Below, piece after piece: positions 1-6,398 of a stretch of DNA of 14,052 nucleotides. The position numbers and the translations under genes were made by a program. The notes below the pieces were generated by a model. The model searched no databases. It was not told the DNA's origin and was given only the letters and a program-made list of their open reading frames with translations. How positions within the stretch are numbered: position 1 is the first letter of the stretch; every line of letters begins with the position of its first letter. Source of the DNA: Pseudomonadota bacterium (lineage in GTDB: Bacteria > Pseudomonadota > Gammaproteobacteria > Xanthomonadales > Xanthomonadaceae); assembly GCA_023453655.1 (NCBI GenBank), contig JAEXTE010000029.1:1-14052 (forward strand). The letters are read 5' to 3'.

Positions 1-27
1 GATCGGGACCCGCGCCGCGGACTGCCG

Positions 28-768
28 TCAACGCGCTCCCTGCAGCGAGCGCGCGGTATCCAGATGCCGCGAGATCGCCGCGCGGGTGGACTGCAGGTGC
101 TGGGCGACCGCAGCGTCGCCAGCGCCGGGGATCAGCTCGTTGTCCAGCTTGGCCAGCGCTTCCTCATGGCCCTTCACCATCGCGGCGATCCATTCGCGGC
201 TGAACTCGTCGCCTTCCAGCGCCGACAGCCGGCGTCGTTCGGCCTCGTGCTTGTCGCGCATCGCGGCCAGCTCCGGAGAGTCCGACGCGGTGTCGCCTTC
301 GGGCGTGTGTGCTGCCTGGCCGGCGCCTGCAGGCTGCACGTCGGCCGTGCCGGCGGCGATGTCCCGGTTGGGGCCGTTCCCGGCGTAGTGCTGGCCGTCG
401 CCGGATTCGCCGGCGACGCCGCCCAGCAGACCGCGCGTGGCTTCGAGGTTGCGTCCATGGTCGTCGCGCAGCGTCTCGGCGTAGGCCCGCACGTCGCCCT
501 GCTCGTTCTTGGCCAGCGCATCCTCGGCCGCCGCGATCTCATGGCGATCGACCTCCTGCACGGCGAGCAGCGCACGGCGGTCGTGATCGGCCAGGGACCC
601 GGCGGACGCGCCAGGCGCCGTGGCTGCATCCGGAGCGGCCGCCGGTTCGGTCGGGGCGGTGTCGGCCGCGACCGGATCGGCCGGCGGGTTGTCGGCATCG
701 CTGTCATTGGCGCAGGCAGCGAGCGCGAGGGTCAGTGCGGCAGCCAGCAGCGTGGGATGGAATTTCAT
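28..768 (-). CDS. DUF4142-domain lipoprotein
   Basis: A 246-residue envelope protein of unknown biochemical function. The start at 768 is chosen because AGGAG lies 7 bases upstream and the next residues form a lipoprotein signal: MKF, a hydrophobic run, then the lipobox LAAC with Cys19. Residues 20-57 are an Ala/Pro/Asp-rich disordered linker typical of surface lipoproteins. From about residue 58 the protein is helical, rich in Glu, Lys and His, with the DUF4142 pattern (LADHDRRALLAVQEVD near 58-73 and, later, a second H-x-x-x-L/A helix pair near the C terminus). A low-complexity Gly/Ala/Asp segment of about 50 residues separates the two helical halves, which makes it longer than a plain DUF4142 protein. 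It follows the BON gene on the same strand after 131 bp. DUF4142 proteins are ferritin-like helical bundles often found with stress genes; any specific role is inference. A longer start at 876 would bury the signal and is rejected. Confidence 0.85.
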   Translation of the reverse strand: MKFHPTLLAAALTLALAACANDSDADNPPADPVAADTAPTEPAAAPDAATAPGASAGSLADHDRRALLAVQEVDRHEIAAAEDALAKNEQGDVRAYAETLRDDHGRNLEATRGLLGGVAGESGDGQHYAGNGPNRDIAAGTADVQPAGAGQAAHTPEGDTASDSPELAAMRDKHEAERRRLSALEGDEFSREWIAAMVKGHEEALAKLDNELIPGAGDAAVAQHLQSTRAAISRHLDTARSLQGAR

Positions 769-786
769 GGGCGGTCTCCTTTTGAC

Positions 787-824
787 GGACAGGGCCTGGG
801 AGGTTGGCGGCAAACGCCCTGTCC
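787..824 (-). repeat. Inverted repeat in the leader of the DUF4142 gene
   Basis: GGACAGGGC (787-795) and GCCCTGTCC (816-824) are perfect 9-bp arms with a 20-base loop. On the minus strand the hairpin ends 18 bases before the ATG of the lipoprotein gene and directly abuts the AGGAG ribosome binding site region. No T-run follows on either strand, so it is not a standard intrinsic terminator. It could be a structured 5' leader or the end of the BON transcript. The repeat itself is certain; function is not shown. Confidence 0.45.
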
Positions 825-899
825 AGCGCCGGCCGTCGAACAGTCCGATACCGCAGGGTCCAGGTTCGGCTGGCACTCCGGCGATGACGGGAATTGGGC

Positions 900-1271
900 T
901 TAGCGGTCGGCGTCGGCGCTGATCCGGATGCCGCTGGTGTCCACGCGCACCACGCCGTCGACGCCGCGCGCGACCTGCACGGCCTTGTCCAGCTCGGACT
1001 GGCTGCCCAGTTCGCCGGTCAGCGAAACCACGCCGTTGGTGGTCTCGACATTCAGCGCCAGCCCCGACACGCCCCTGCTCGCCAGCAGTTCGGTCTTGAC
1101 CCTGGTGGCGATCCAGGTGTCGTCCATCGACCGGGCTGAATCACGGCCGCTCACGGCGCGATCGCCGCCGCCCTGACTGGCGTCCTGGGACACCGCAGCC
1201 CCCGTCGCGCCGGCGAGCAGCGCAACGGCGAGCATTCGCAAGGCATGGGGGCGACGGTTCCGGCTCGGCAT
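900..1271 (-). CDS. Secreted single BON-domain protein (OsmY-like)
   Basis: A 123-residue small exported protein. Residues 1-28 are a signal peptide: a basic start (RNRRPH), a hydrophobic stretch, and a likely cut near AAVS/Q. After a Gly/Asp-rich linker, one BON domain occupies about 48-118, recognisable from DTWIATRVKTELL, the central V-E-T-x-N-G-V-V-S-L-T-G strand pair and the closing G-V-x-x-V-D/N motif. BON domains are thought to bind membranes or surfaces; OsmY-type members are periplasmic and respond to osmotic or envelope stress. The start at 1271 has AGGA about 9 bases upstream; Met13 is a possible but less likely start because it would remove the basic n-region. The gene lies between the GIY-YIG-like gene (121 bp upstream) and the DUF4142 lipoprotein gene, all on one strand, suggesting a small envelope-stress group. 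Family assignment is firm; the stress role is inferred from the family. Confidence 0.85.
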   Translation of the reverse strand: MPSRNRRPHALRMLAVALLAGATGAAVSQDASQGGGDRAVSGRDSARSMDDTWIATRVKTELLASRGVSGLALNVETTNGVVSLTGELGSQSELDKAVQVARGVDGVVRVDTSGIRISADADR

Positions 1272-1392
1272 GCGCTGGTCCTGTCTGGGCGGGCCTCGGG
1301 CCGCGATTGCGCCACGCTATCCATCCCCAGGTAAAACCCGCGCCTAGCCGGCGTTATCCCGGCGTGGAGTGTTCAGCTGCTCCGGCAATGCG

Positions 1393-1968
1393 TCAGAGCA
1401 CCGCCGACCATGCCCGCCGATAGGCGCGGTATACGCCCTGGAAAGCATCGGGCAGCACCTCGTCCACGCCCAGTCCCGTCGCCGGCCAGGCGTCCAGCAC
1501 GTCGACGATCCCCTGCCACAGCGCAGTTCCCGGCAGTTCCTGCGCGGGCACGTCGTGCAGGTACTGCTCGATCCATTCGTACAGCTGGGCCTGCTCCTGC
1601 CGGAGCCGATGCCTCCACCAGTCGCCTGCGGGCAGATGGACCAGGTGTCCGGCCGCACGATCGGCCTCGGCCTCGTCGTGCAGGATCGCCAACGCGCCCC
1701 GGAACCACTCGGTGTACCCGCCGGCACGCAAGGGGACGGTCAGCGGCGCGGTCGCGTTCCAGGCACGCAGCCGACGGTGCAGCGCCGTCTCCCGCCGCCG
1801 TGCCTCGGCGACGCTGTCGTAGCCGACCAGGCCGCTGTGCTCCAGGTCGAAGCACTCGTAGTAGCGCGGCGCGAAGGCCCGCACCCGCGCCAGCGGATCG
1901 ACCGAGATGCCGACCTTGGCCAGGTCCTCGTTGGGCAGCGGCAGGATGTAGAGATAGCAGGCCGGCAT
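1393..1968 (-). CDS. Stand-alone GIY-YIG/T5orf172-like protein
   Basis: A 191-residue protein whose first 80 or so residues look like a GIY-YIG-type nuclease domain of the T5orf172/Mug113 kind. YLYIL (5-9) stands for the GIY strand, KVGIS (18-22) for the YIG strand, followed by D-P-x-x-R with Arg28. Glu60 and His64 in the R-E-T-A-L-H helix fit the metal-binding Glu helix, and T-E-W-F near the end of the domain is frequent in this group. The remaining 110 residues (Trp/Tyr-rich, helical) match no domain I recognise. The start at 1968 is chosen because the GIY strand begins right after it; 30 further in-frame codons reach 2058 but look non-coding. No clear ribosome binding site is seen. It is divergent from the YciF-like gene. 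Nuclease activity is a family inference; the substrate and role are unknown. Confidence 0.65.
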   Translation of the reverse strand: MPACYLYILPLPNEDLAKVGISVDPLARVRAFAPRYYECFDLEHSGLVGYDSVAEARRRETALHRRLRAWNATAPLTVPLRAGGYTEWFRGALAILHDEAEADRAAGHLVHLPAGDWWRHRLRQEQAQLYEWIEQYLHDVPAQELPGTALWQGIVDVLDAWPATGLGVDEVLPDAFQGVYRAYRRAWSAVL

Positions 1969-2121
1969 TGCGGTGGGTGCTTCGAACGGCAGCCAGGTTG
2001 CCCGCGCGCCGTCGCAGGCGTTGCGAAGACCCAGGCCGTCGCCCGCGGATCGCAGCATCGCCCGCGGGGGCCGGCGCGCCGGAGAAGCGTTTGGCGAAGG
2101 TGAAGCAGGTGGCGTCGATCC

Positions 2122-2150
2122 TTCACCGGTCTTTCGTCCTTCGCTACCTA
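2122..2150 (+). promoter_or_regulatory. Weak candidate promoter for the YciF-like gene
   Basis: TTCACC (2122-2127) and TACCTA (2145-2150) are spaced by 17 bases, ending 36 bases before the ATG at 2187. The -10 match is poor for sigma-70, and CTACCTA is only a partial match to a stationary-phase sigma element. The 218-bp gap between the two divergent genes must hold both promoters; this is the best candidate for the right-hand one, and nothing better was found for the left. Confidence 0.2.
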
Positions 2151-2186
2151 GAGTCGCCGCTCCACCCCCGTCCGCGAGGCACGCAC

Positions 2187-2687
2187 ATGGCAGTCAAATC
2201 CATCGAGGAACTCTTCATCCACGAACTCTCCGACATCTACAGTGCGGAGAAGCAGCTGACCAAGGCGCTGCCGCGCCTGGCGCGCGCCGCGGAGGCGCCC
2301 GAGCTGGTCGCCGCCTTCGAACTGCACCTGGAAGAAACCCAGGGCCAGATCGAGCGCATCGACCAGGTGGTCGAAGTGCTGGACATCAAGCTCAAGCGCA
2401 TCAAGTGCGCTGCGATGGAAGGCCTGGTCGAGGAGGGCAAGGAGGTCATCGATTCCATCGAGGCCGGGGCCCTGCGCGATGCGGCCCTGATCGGCGGAGC
2501 GCAGAAGGTCGAGCACTACGAGATCGCGGCCTACGGCACGCTCTGCGCGCTGGCCAAGCAGCTTGGCTATACCGAGGCGCTCGCGCTGCTGAAAGAGACG
2601 CTGGCTGAGGAAAAGTCGACCGACGAAAAGCTCACCCTGCTGGCAGAGGGCGGCGGCAACCAGCGGGCCGCGCAGGAAGCGGCTTGA
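2187..2687 (+). CDS. YciE/YciF-type DUF892 ferritin-like protein
   Basis: A 166-residue cytoplasmic protein of the DUF892 (YciE/YciF) family, a four-helix-bundle ferritin-like fold. The N terminus has the family signature S-I-E-E-L-F-I-H-E-L-S-D-I-Y-S-A-E-K-Q-L (residues 5-24). Further helices carry E-x-x-Q-x-x-R near 50-60 and V-E-H-Y-E-I-A-A-Y-G-T-L near 108-119, whose Glu and His are candidate di-iron ligands. Length matches the family. The start at 2187 has GAGG about 8 bases upstream, and the MAVKSIEELF beginning is typical. Family members are induced by osmotic, stationary-phase or other stress in enterobacteria; whether this one oxidises iron is unproven. It is monocistronic, ending at the hairpin at 2711-2736. 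The neighbouring BON and DUF4142 genes give the same stress flavour. The long upstream in-frame extension to 1410 crosses the divergent gene and is rejected. Confidence 0.88.
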   Translation: MAVKSIEELFIHELSDIYSAEKQLTKALPRLARAAEAPELVAAFELHLEETQGQIERIDQVVEVLDIKLKRIKCAAMEGLVEEGKEVIDSIEAGALRDAALIGGAQKVEHYEIAAYGTLCALAKQLGYTEALALLKETLAEEKSTDEKLTLLAEGGGNQRAAQEAA

Positions 2688-2710
2688 CGCACGCACAACG
2701 CAGGATCGCG

Positions 2711-2736
2711 AATGCCCCGCGCAGAAGCGGGGCATT
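2711..2736. terminator. Bidirectional hairpin terminator between convergent genes
   Basis: AATGCCCCGC (2711-2720) and GCGGGGCATT (2727-2736) form a perfect 10-bp stem with a six-base loop. It lies 23 bases after the YciF-like stop and 44 bases after the aldose epimerase stop on the other strand. A-T pairs at the stem base give short T/A runs on both sides, so it can serve both convergent units. It also marks the border between the stress genes and the sugar locus. Confidence 0.75.
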
Positions 2737-2780
2737 TGCCATGGACTCCCGCCTGTCCCCCGCTTTCCCAGGCGAGCGGG

Positions 2781-3614
2781 TCAATCCCAGCGCAGGGTGC
2801 AGTCCATCGACAACGTCTCGCCTGGCTGCAGCGCAAGGTCCGGCAGCAGGTTGAAGGCGTCGGGCGGCGCGGTCTGCGGCTCGACGCAGGTGGCATGCGC
2901 CGTCGCGTCGTAGACCACCCAGTCGGTGCAGTCCGAGGACACCACCAGCCGCTGGCCGCCGCGATGCAGTACCACCTCGCGCCGGTTCACGAAGCAGTCG
3001 TCCCAGGGCCCGGACTGGACGGGCCCCGCGGGCAGCACGGTCATGCCGTGCCGGTCGCGCGGATACATCGCCTCCGGCGAGAACTCCAGCCGTTCGGGCT
3101 TGCGGAACCAGGGATGCCAGCCCAGCGACGCGGGCATGGACTGGTCCGTCGCCTGGACCGCCAGCGACAGGCGCAGCGCCCTGCCCTGCAACCGGACTCG
3201 CTGGCTCGCCACGCCTCCGAACGGCCAGCGCGCATCCGTCGGCAGCGCCAGCGTCATCTCGACATGCTCCGCCCCTTGCGCCGTCACGGCCCAGGGCATG
3301 ACGTAACCGACGCCATGGATCGCGTGGTCGCCCAGGTCGGGCGGCACGGCGTAGGAGCGTCCCGCGAACGCGAAACGGCCGCCACGGATGCGGCCGCACC
3401 AGGGCACCATCGGGTAGCAGCCCCAGGCGATGGCCGCATCGCTGCCGTGCTCGCCATGGCCGACCAGCTGCTCGACGCCGTCGCAGCGGATCTGGGCGAT
3501 GCGCCCGCCGGCCTGCGGCGCGATGTCGACCGACAGCGCACCGTTGCCGATCGTCAGCAGCGGACAGGGCGCCAGGAGCGTCAGCGCACCGGCACGCTCC
3601 GCGTCTTCAGCCAT
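2781..3614 (-). CDS. Aldose 1-epimerase (mutarotase) family protein
   Basis: A 277-residue cytoplasmic enzyme of the galactose mutarotase superfamily, expected to interconvert alpha and beta anomers of a free sugar. Family marks: the substrate strand C-G-R-I-R-G-G-R-F (73-81), H-A-I-H-G (97-101) with the first conserved histidines, S-L-G-W-H-P-W-F with His167, and the catalytic-base segment C-V-E-P-Q-T with Glu245 followed by P-P-D-A-F-N. No signal peptide is present. The ATG at 3612-3614 lies inside the last codons of the GH43 gene, giving an 8-base overlap, and no strong ribosome binding site precedes it, so translation is probably coupled. As last gene of the transporter-GH43 unit it most likely handles xylose, arabinose or a related aldose released by GH43; the exact sugar cannot be read from sequence. 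A hairpin at 2711-2736 ends the unit. Confidence 0.85.
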   Translation of the reverse strand: MAEDAERAGALTLLAPCPLLTIGNGALSVDIAPQAGGRIAQIRCDGVEQLVGHGEHGSDAAIAWGCYPMVPWCGRIRGGRFAFAGRSYAVPPDLGDHAIHGVGYVMPWAVTAQGAEHVEMTLALPTDARWPFGGVASQRVRLQGRALRLSLAVQATDQSMPASLGWHPWFRKPERLEFSPEAMYPRDRHGMTVLPAGPVQSGPWDDCFVNRREVVLHRGGQRLVVSSDCTDWVVYDATAHATCVEPQTAPPDAFNLLPDLALQPGETLSMDCTLRWD

Positions 3615-4623
3615 AGGGACGCAGGGTGCGGATACCGCCGTCGGCGTCGTACTCGAGCTCGGCCACCTTCACCGCGCGCAGGTGGGTCACCCCGCCAGAC
3701 AGCAGCGAGTCGTGGTAGTACAGCCACCAGCGGCCGTCGAATTCGACGATCGAATGGTGCGTGGTCCAGCCCAGCACCGGCTCGAGGATGCGTCCGCCGT
3801 AGGTGAACGGCCCGTAGGGGCTGTCGCCGACCGCGTAGCACAGGTAGTGGGTGTTGCCGGTCGAGTACGACAGGTAGTACTTGCCCTGGTACCTGTGCAT
3901 CCACGGGCCTTCGAAGTAACGCCGGTCGTGGTCGTCGGCCCGCAGCGGCTGGCCGTGCTCGTCGAGGATCACGATCTCGCGGCTCGGTTCGGCCAGCTGC
4001 TTCATGTCGTCCGACAGCCGGGCCACGCGCGGACCGAGCGCGGGCGCATCGCCCACCGGTTCCTCGTGCGCGGCGTCGTAGGCGTTGTCGCGATACTTCT
4101 GCAGCTGCCCGCCCCAGATGCCGCCGAAGTACATGTAGTGCGCGCCATCGGCATCGGCATAGACCGCCGGGTCGATCGAGTACGTGCCGGCGATCGGCTC
4201 CGGCTCCGGCTTGAACGGGCCTTCCGGGCGATCGCCCACGGCAACGCCGATCTGGAACAGGCCGTCCGCCTTCTTGGCCGGAAAATAGAAGTAGTACCTG
4301 CCGTCCCTGGTCGCTGCGTCCGGCGCCCACATCTGCCGGTCGGCCCAGGGCACGTCCCTGATGTCCAGCGCCAGGCCGCAGTCGGTGGCAGGGCCGTCCG
4401 GCGAATCCTGGCGCAGCACGTGGTAGTCGCGCATCTGGAAGTGGCCGCCGTCGTCGTCGAAGGCGGTGCCGCCCTCGATGTCGTGCGAGGGATAGATGTA
4501 CAGCTTCCCTTCGAACACGTGGGCCGACGGGTCGGCGGTGTAGATGTGGCGCACCAGGGGCTGGGAAATGGCCTTGTCGGCCAGCGCCTTCAGTTCGGCC
4601 TCGGTGTATTCGCGGTCTGCCAT
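3607..4623 (-). CDS. Glycoside hydrolase family 43 enzyme (beta-xylosidase or alpha-L-arabinofuranosidase)
   Basis: A 338-residue five-bladed beta-propeller hydrolase of family GH43, which cuts with inversion at xylosyl or arabinofuranosyl linkages. The three family acidic residues are visible: Asp31 in T-A-D-P-S-A-H-V (base), Asp151 in Y-S-I-D-P-A-V (pKa modulator) and Glu239 in Y-F-E-G-P-W-M-H (acid). W-A-P-D-A near 99-103 and the T-T-H-H-S-I-V-E-F strand near the C terminus also fit. There is no signal peptide and no extra C-terminal domain, so this is a short, cytoplasmic, single-domain form suited to oligosaccharides already imported. GAGGA sits 5 bases before the ATG. The gene starts 28 bp after the GPH transporter stop and overlaps the epimerase gene by 8 bp, so the three are one operon. 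Xylosidase versus arabinofuranosidase specificity is not decidable here, though the glucuronoxylan context favours xylo-oligosaccharides. Confidence 0.88.
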   Translation of the reverse strand: MADREYTEAELKALADKAISQPLVRHIYTADPSAHVFEGKLYIYPSHDIEGGTAFDDDGGHFQMRDYHVLRQDSPDGPATDCGLALDIRDVPWADRQMWAPDAATRDGRYYFYFPAKKADGLFQIGVAVGDRPEGPFKPEPEPIAGTYSIDPAVYADADGAHYMYFGGIWGGQLQKYRDNAYDAAHEEPVGDAPALGPRVARLSDDMKQLAEPSREIVILDEHGQPLRADDHDRRYFEGPWMHRYQGKYYLSYSTGNTHYLCYAVGDSPYGPFTYGGRILEPVLGWTTHHSIVEFDGRWWLYYHDSLLSGGVTHLRAVKVAELEYDADGGIRTLRPYG

Positions 4624-4651
4624 GGAAATCCTCGGTTGCTCTGCCGATGGT

Positions 4652-6130
4652 TCAGGCCGGCCGGGCGACGCGGCGCGCGGCCAGGTCGTGCTCGATCTGC
4701 GATTCCATCGGCTTGTTGATCTTGTAGAAGAACAGCAGGGCTGCGGCCACCAGGAACGGCGCCGAGCAGTACAGGCTCACCGCCAGGCGGATGCCATCGA
4801 CCGTGTCGGGGGCCTGCGCCGGCAGGTCGGCGTCGTAGCCGTAATGGGCGAGGATGCCGGCGACCAGGGCGCCCCCGACGCTCAGGCCCACCTTCAGGCC
4901 GCACAGGATGGCCGAGAAGATGATGGCAGTGGCGCGGCGGTGGTTCTTCCACTCGGAATAGTCGGCCACGTCGGCCACCATCGCCCACAGCAGCGGGATG
5001 GTGATGCCGTAGAAGAAGCCGTGCAGGATCTGCGCGCCGAACACCAGGCCGATGCGGTCCGGCGGGATGATGTAGAAGGCGAGCATGAACAGGGTCGAGA
5101 TGACCAGGAACACGCCGAAGACATCGCGCTTGCCGAAGCGGTCGGCCAGCTTCCGCGAGAAGCCGATCCCCACCACCATCAGGACGATGCCGCCGGCGTT
5201 GAACAGGCCGAAGGCGGAGGTGGTCGCGTCCTCCGGCAGCTCGAAGCCGGCCAGCCCCATGCCGACCAGCGCCGAGTTGATCCCGCCGAGCACGCTGTAG
5301 AAGCCGATCGAGTCCAGGAAGCGGGCCATCGCCGGCTCCTGCAGGTAGTTCTCGAAGTAGTAGACGTAGGTGCCGCCCTTCAGCGCCAGGGTGGTGAACA
5401 CCAGGATCGTGACCAGCAGGACCACCAGCCAGGGCCGGTTGCCGGCCAGGTCGGCCAGGTCGCGGCCGATGCTGGACTTCTGCTCCTGCGCCGGGACCAC
5501 GCGCTCGCGGGTGGTGAGGAAGGTGATGAGGAAGAACACGGTGCCGACCACCGCGAACAGCAGCATGGTGTTCTCGAAGCCACGCACGCGGTCGCCGTCG
5601 CCCAGGATGTTGACCAGCGGCAGCAACAGCGCCTGCACCACCAGCTGCGCCACCATCACCGCCACGAAGCGGTAGGCCGACAGGCTGTTGCGCTCGCCCA
5701 TGTTGCCGGTGAGCACGCCGCTGAGCGCCGAATACGGCAGGTTGTTGGCCGCGTACACCAGCACCAGCAGGGTATAGGTGGCGGCGGCGTAGAACACCTT
5801 GCCCTGCGCGCCCAGGTCCGGGGTGCTGAAGGCCAGCAGCGACAGCACGCCGAACGGCACCGCGGTCCACAGGATCCAGGGCCTGAACTTGCCCCAGCGG
5901 GTGCTGGTGCGGTCTGCCAGCACCGCCACCAGCGGCGTGAACACGAACGCGCCCAGCAGGCCGACCACGAAGATGATGGTGGCTGCGGTCGCGGCGGGGA
6001 TGCGGTAGATGTCGGTGTAGAAGTACGCCAGGAACGTCATCAACGTCTGGAAGATGAGGTTGGCTGCAAGGTCGCCAAGGCTGTAGCCCACCTTTTCGGT
6101 GACCGATAGCCGCTCGGTATTCGTATTCAA
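4652..6130 (-). CDS. GPH-family (XynP/MelB-like) sugar transporter
   Basis: A 492-residue inner-membrane transporter of the glycoside-pentoside-hexuronide family, about 12 membrane helices. Marks: E-K-V-G-Y-S-L-G-D-L-A-A-N (12-24) at helix I, the family loop D-R-T-S-T-R-W-G-K-F-R-P (73-84) between helices II and III, and N-N-L-P-Y-S-A-L in helix IV. The start is set at the TTG at 6128-6130: AGGGG lies 6 bases upstream and the translation then begins directly ahead of the conserved first helix. A GTG at 6211 would add 27 unconserved, Arg-rich residues. Odd point: the helix II cation-site motif of MelB (W-D-x-x-N-D-P) reads G-A-F-V-F-T-P here, so both MelB aspartates are absent (Ala61, Thr65). 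Next to GH43 and epimerase genes it probably imports xylo-oligosaccharides or related pentosides; substrate and coupling ion are inferred. Confidence 0.87.
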   Translation of the reverse strand: MNTNTERLSVTEKVGYSLGDLAANLIFQTLMTFLAYFYTDIYRIPAATAATIIFVVGLLGAFVFTPLVAVLADRTSTRWGKFRPWILWTAVPFGVLSLLAFSTPDLGAQGKVFYAAATYTLLVLVYAANNLPYSALSGVLTGNMGERNSLSAYRFVAVMVAQLVVQALLLPLVNILGDGDRVRGFENTMLLFAVVGTVFFLITFLTTRERVVPAQEQKSSIGRDLADLAGNRPWLVVLLVTILVFTTLALKGGTYVYYFENYLQEPAMARFLDSIGFYSVLGGINSALVGMGLAGFELPEDATTSAFGLFNAGGIVLMVVGIGFSRKLADRFGKRDVFGVFLVISTLFMLAFYIIPPDRIGLVFGAQILHGFFYGITIPLLWAMVADVADYSEWKNHRRATAIIFSAILCGLKVGLSVGGALVAGILAHYGYDADLPAQAPDTVDGIRLAVSLYCSAPFLVAAALLFFYKINKPMESQIEHDLAARRVARPA

Positions 6131-6136
6131 GAATGA

Positions 6137-6143
6137 CCCCTGC
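6137..6143 (-). promoter_or_regulatory. Ribosome binding site deciding a TTG start
   Basis: On the minus strand GCAGGGG lies 6 bases before the TTG at 6128-6130. It is the best Shine-Dalgarno match near the start of the GPH transporter gene and supports the non-ATG start. Confidence 0.6.
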
Positions 6144-6170
6144 TGTGCGCGCTGGCGGAACCGACCGCCG

Positions 6171-6238
6171 GTCGCACCTATCCTAACCGTGGCGGAGGCG
6201 GGCAAGCGCACGCCCTGATGAAATCGTCGGACCTATCC
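6171..6238 (-). repeat. Direct repeat pair upstream of the transporter operon
   Basis: On the minus strand GGATAGGTSCGAC occurs twice, at 6226-6238 (S = C) and 6171-6183 (S = G). The copies are identical in 12 of 13 bases and start 55 bases apart, near five helical turns. Both sit in the 198 bp between the receptor gene's terminator and the transporter start, where the transporter operon needs its own promoter. They may be an activator or repressor site pair or part of the promoter; I recognise no named box. No convincing -35/-10 pair was found in the gap. Confidence 0.5.
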
Positions 6239-6328
6239 AAACTATGGCATGTCGTGCGCGGCGTTCGGAATCGCGCCGCGCGATGGTTGTCCGTGCAACC
6301 ACGCCGCCCCCTGCCCCGCCCACTGCGC

Positions 6329-6377
6329 AAAAAAAACACGATCCGCCCGGCGGGCACTCGCCGCCGGGAGGATCGTG
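6329..6377 (-). terminator. Strong intrinsic terminator of the receptor gene
   Basis: On the minus strand CACGATCC, a single mismatch, then CCCGGCGG pair across a 7-base loop (arms 6337-6353 and 6361-6377), giving a 17-position stem with one mismatch, followed by eight Ts (6336-6329). This is a textbook Rho-independent terminator starting 21 bases after the receptor stop codon. It means the receptor is mainly transcribed alone, with the transporter-GH43-epimerase unit either read through at low level or served by its own promoter. Confidence 0.93.
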
Positions 6378-6398
6378 GGGAGTAAAAGGGCACCGCTG

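Noticed and set aside
841..899. Possible extracytoplasmic-sigma promoter (GAAC and TC elements) before the lipoprotein gene
   Set aside because: The spacing between the elements does not fit the sigma-E consensus.
1272..1392. Short GCCGG/CCGGC hairpin between the GIY-YIG-like and BON genes
   Set aside because: Only five pairs, no T-run; not supportable as a terminator.
2071..2082. 12-bp palindrome CCGGCGCGCCGG upstream of the divergent GIY-YIG-like and YciF-like genes
   Set aside because: Pure GC palindromes of this length arise readily in DNA of this composition; single copy with no other sign of function.
4544..6109. Gln/His/Asp-rich 521-codon frame opposite the GPH transporter
   Set aside because: Classic antisense of a hydrophobic membrane protein; no independent support.
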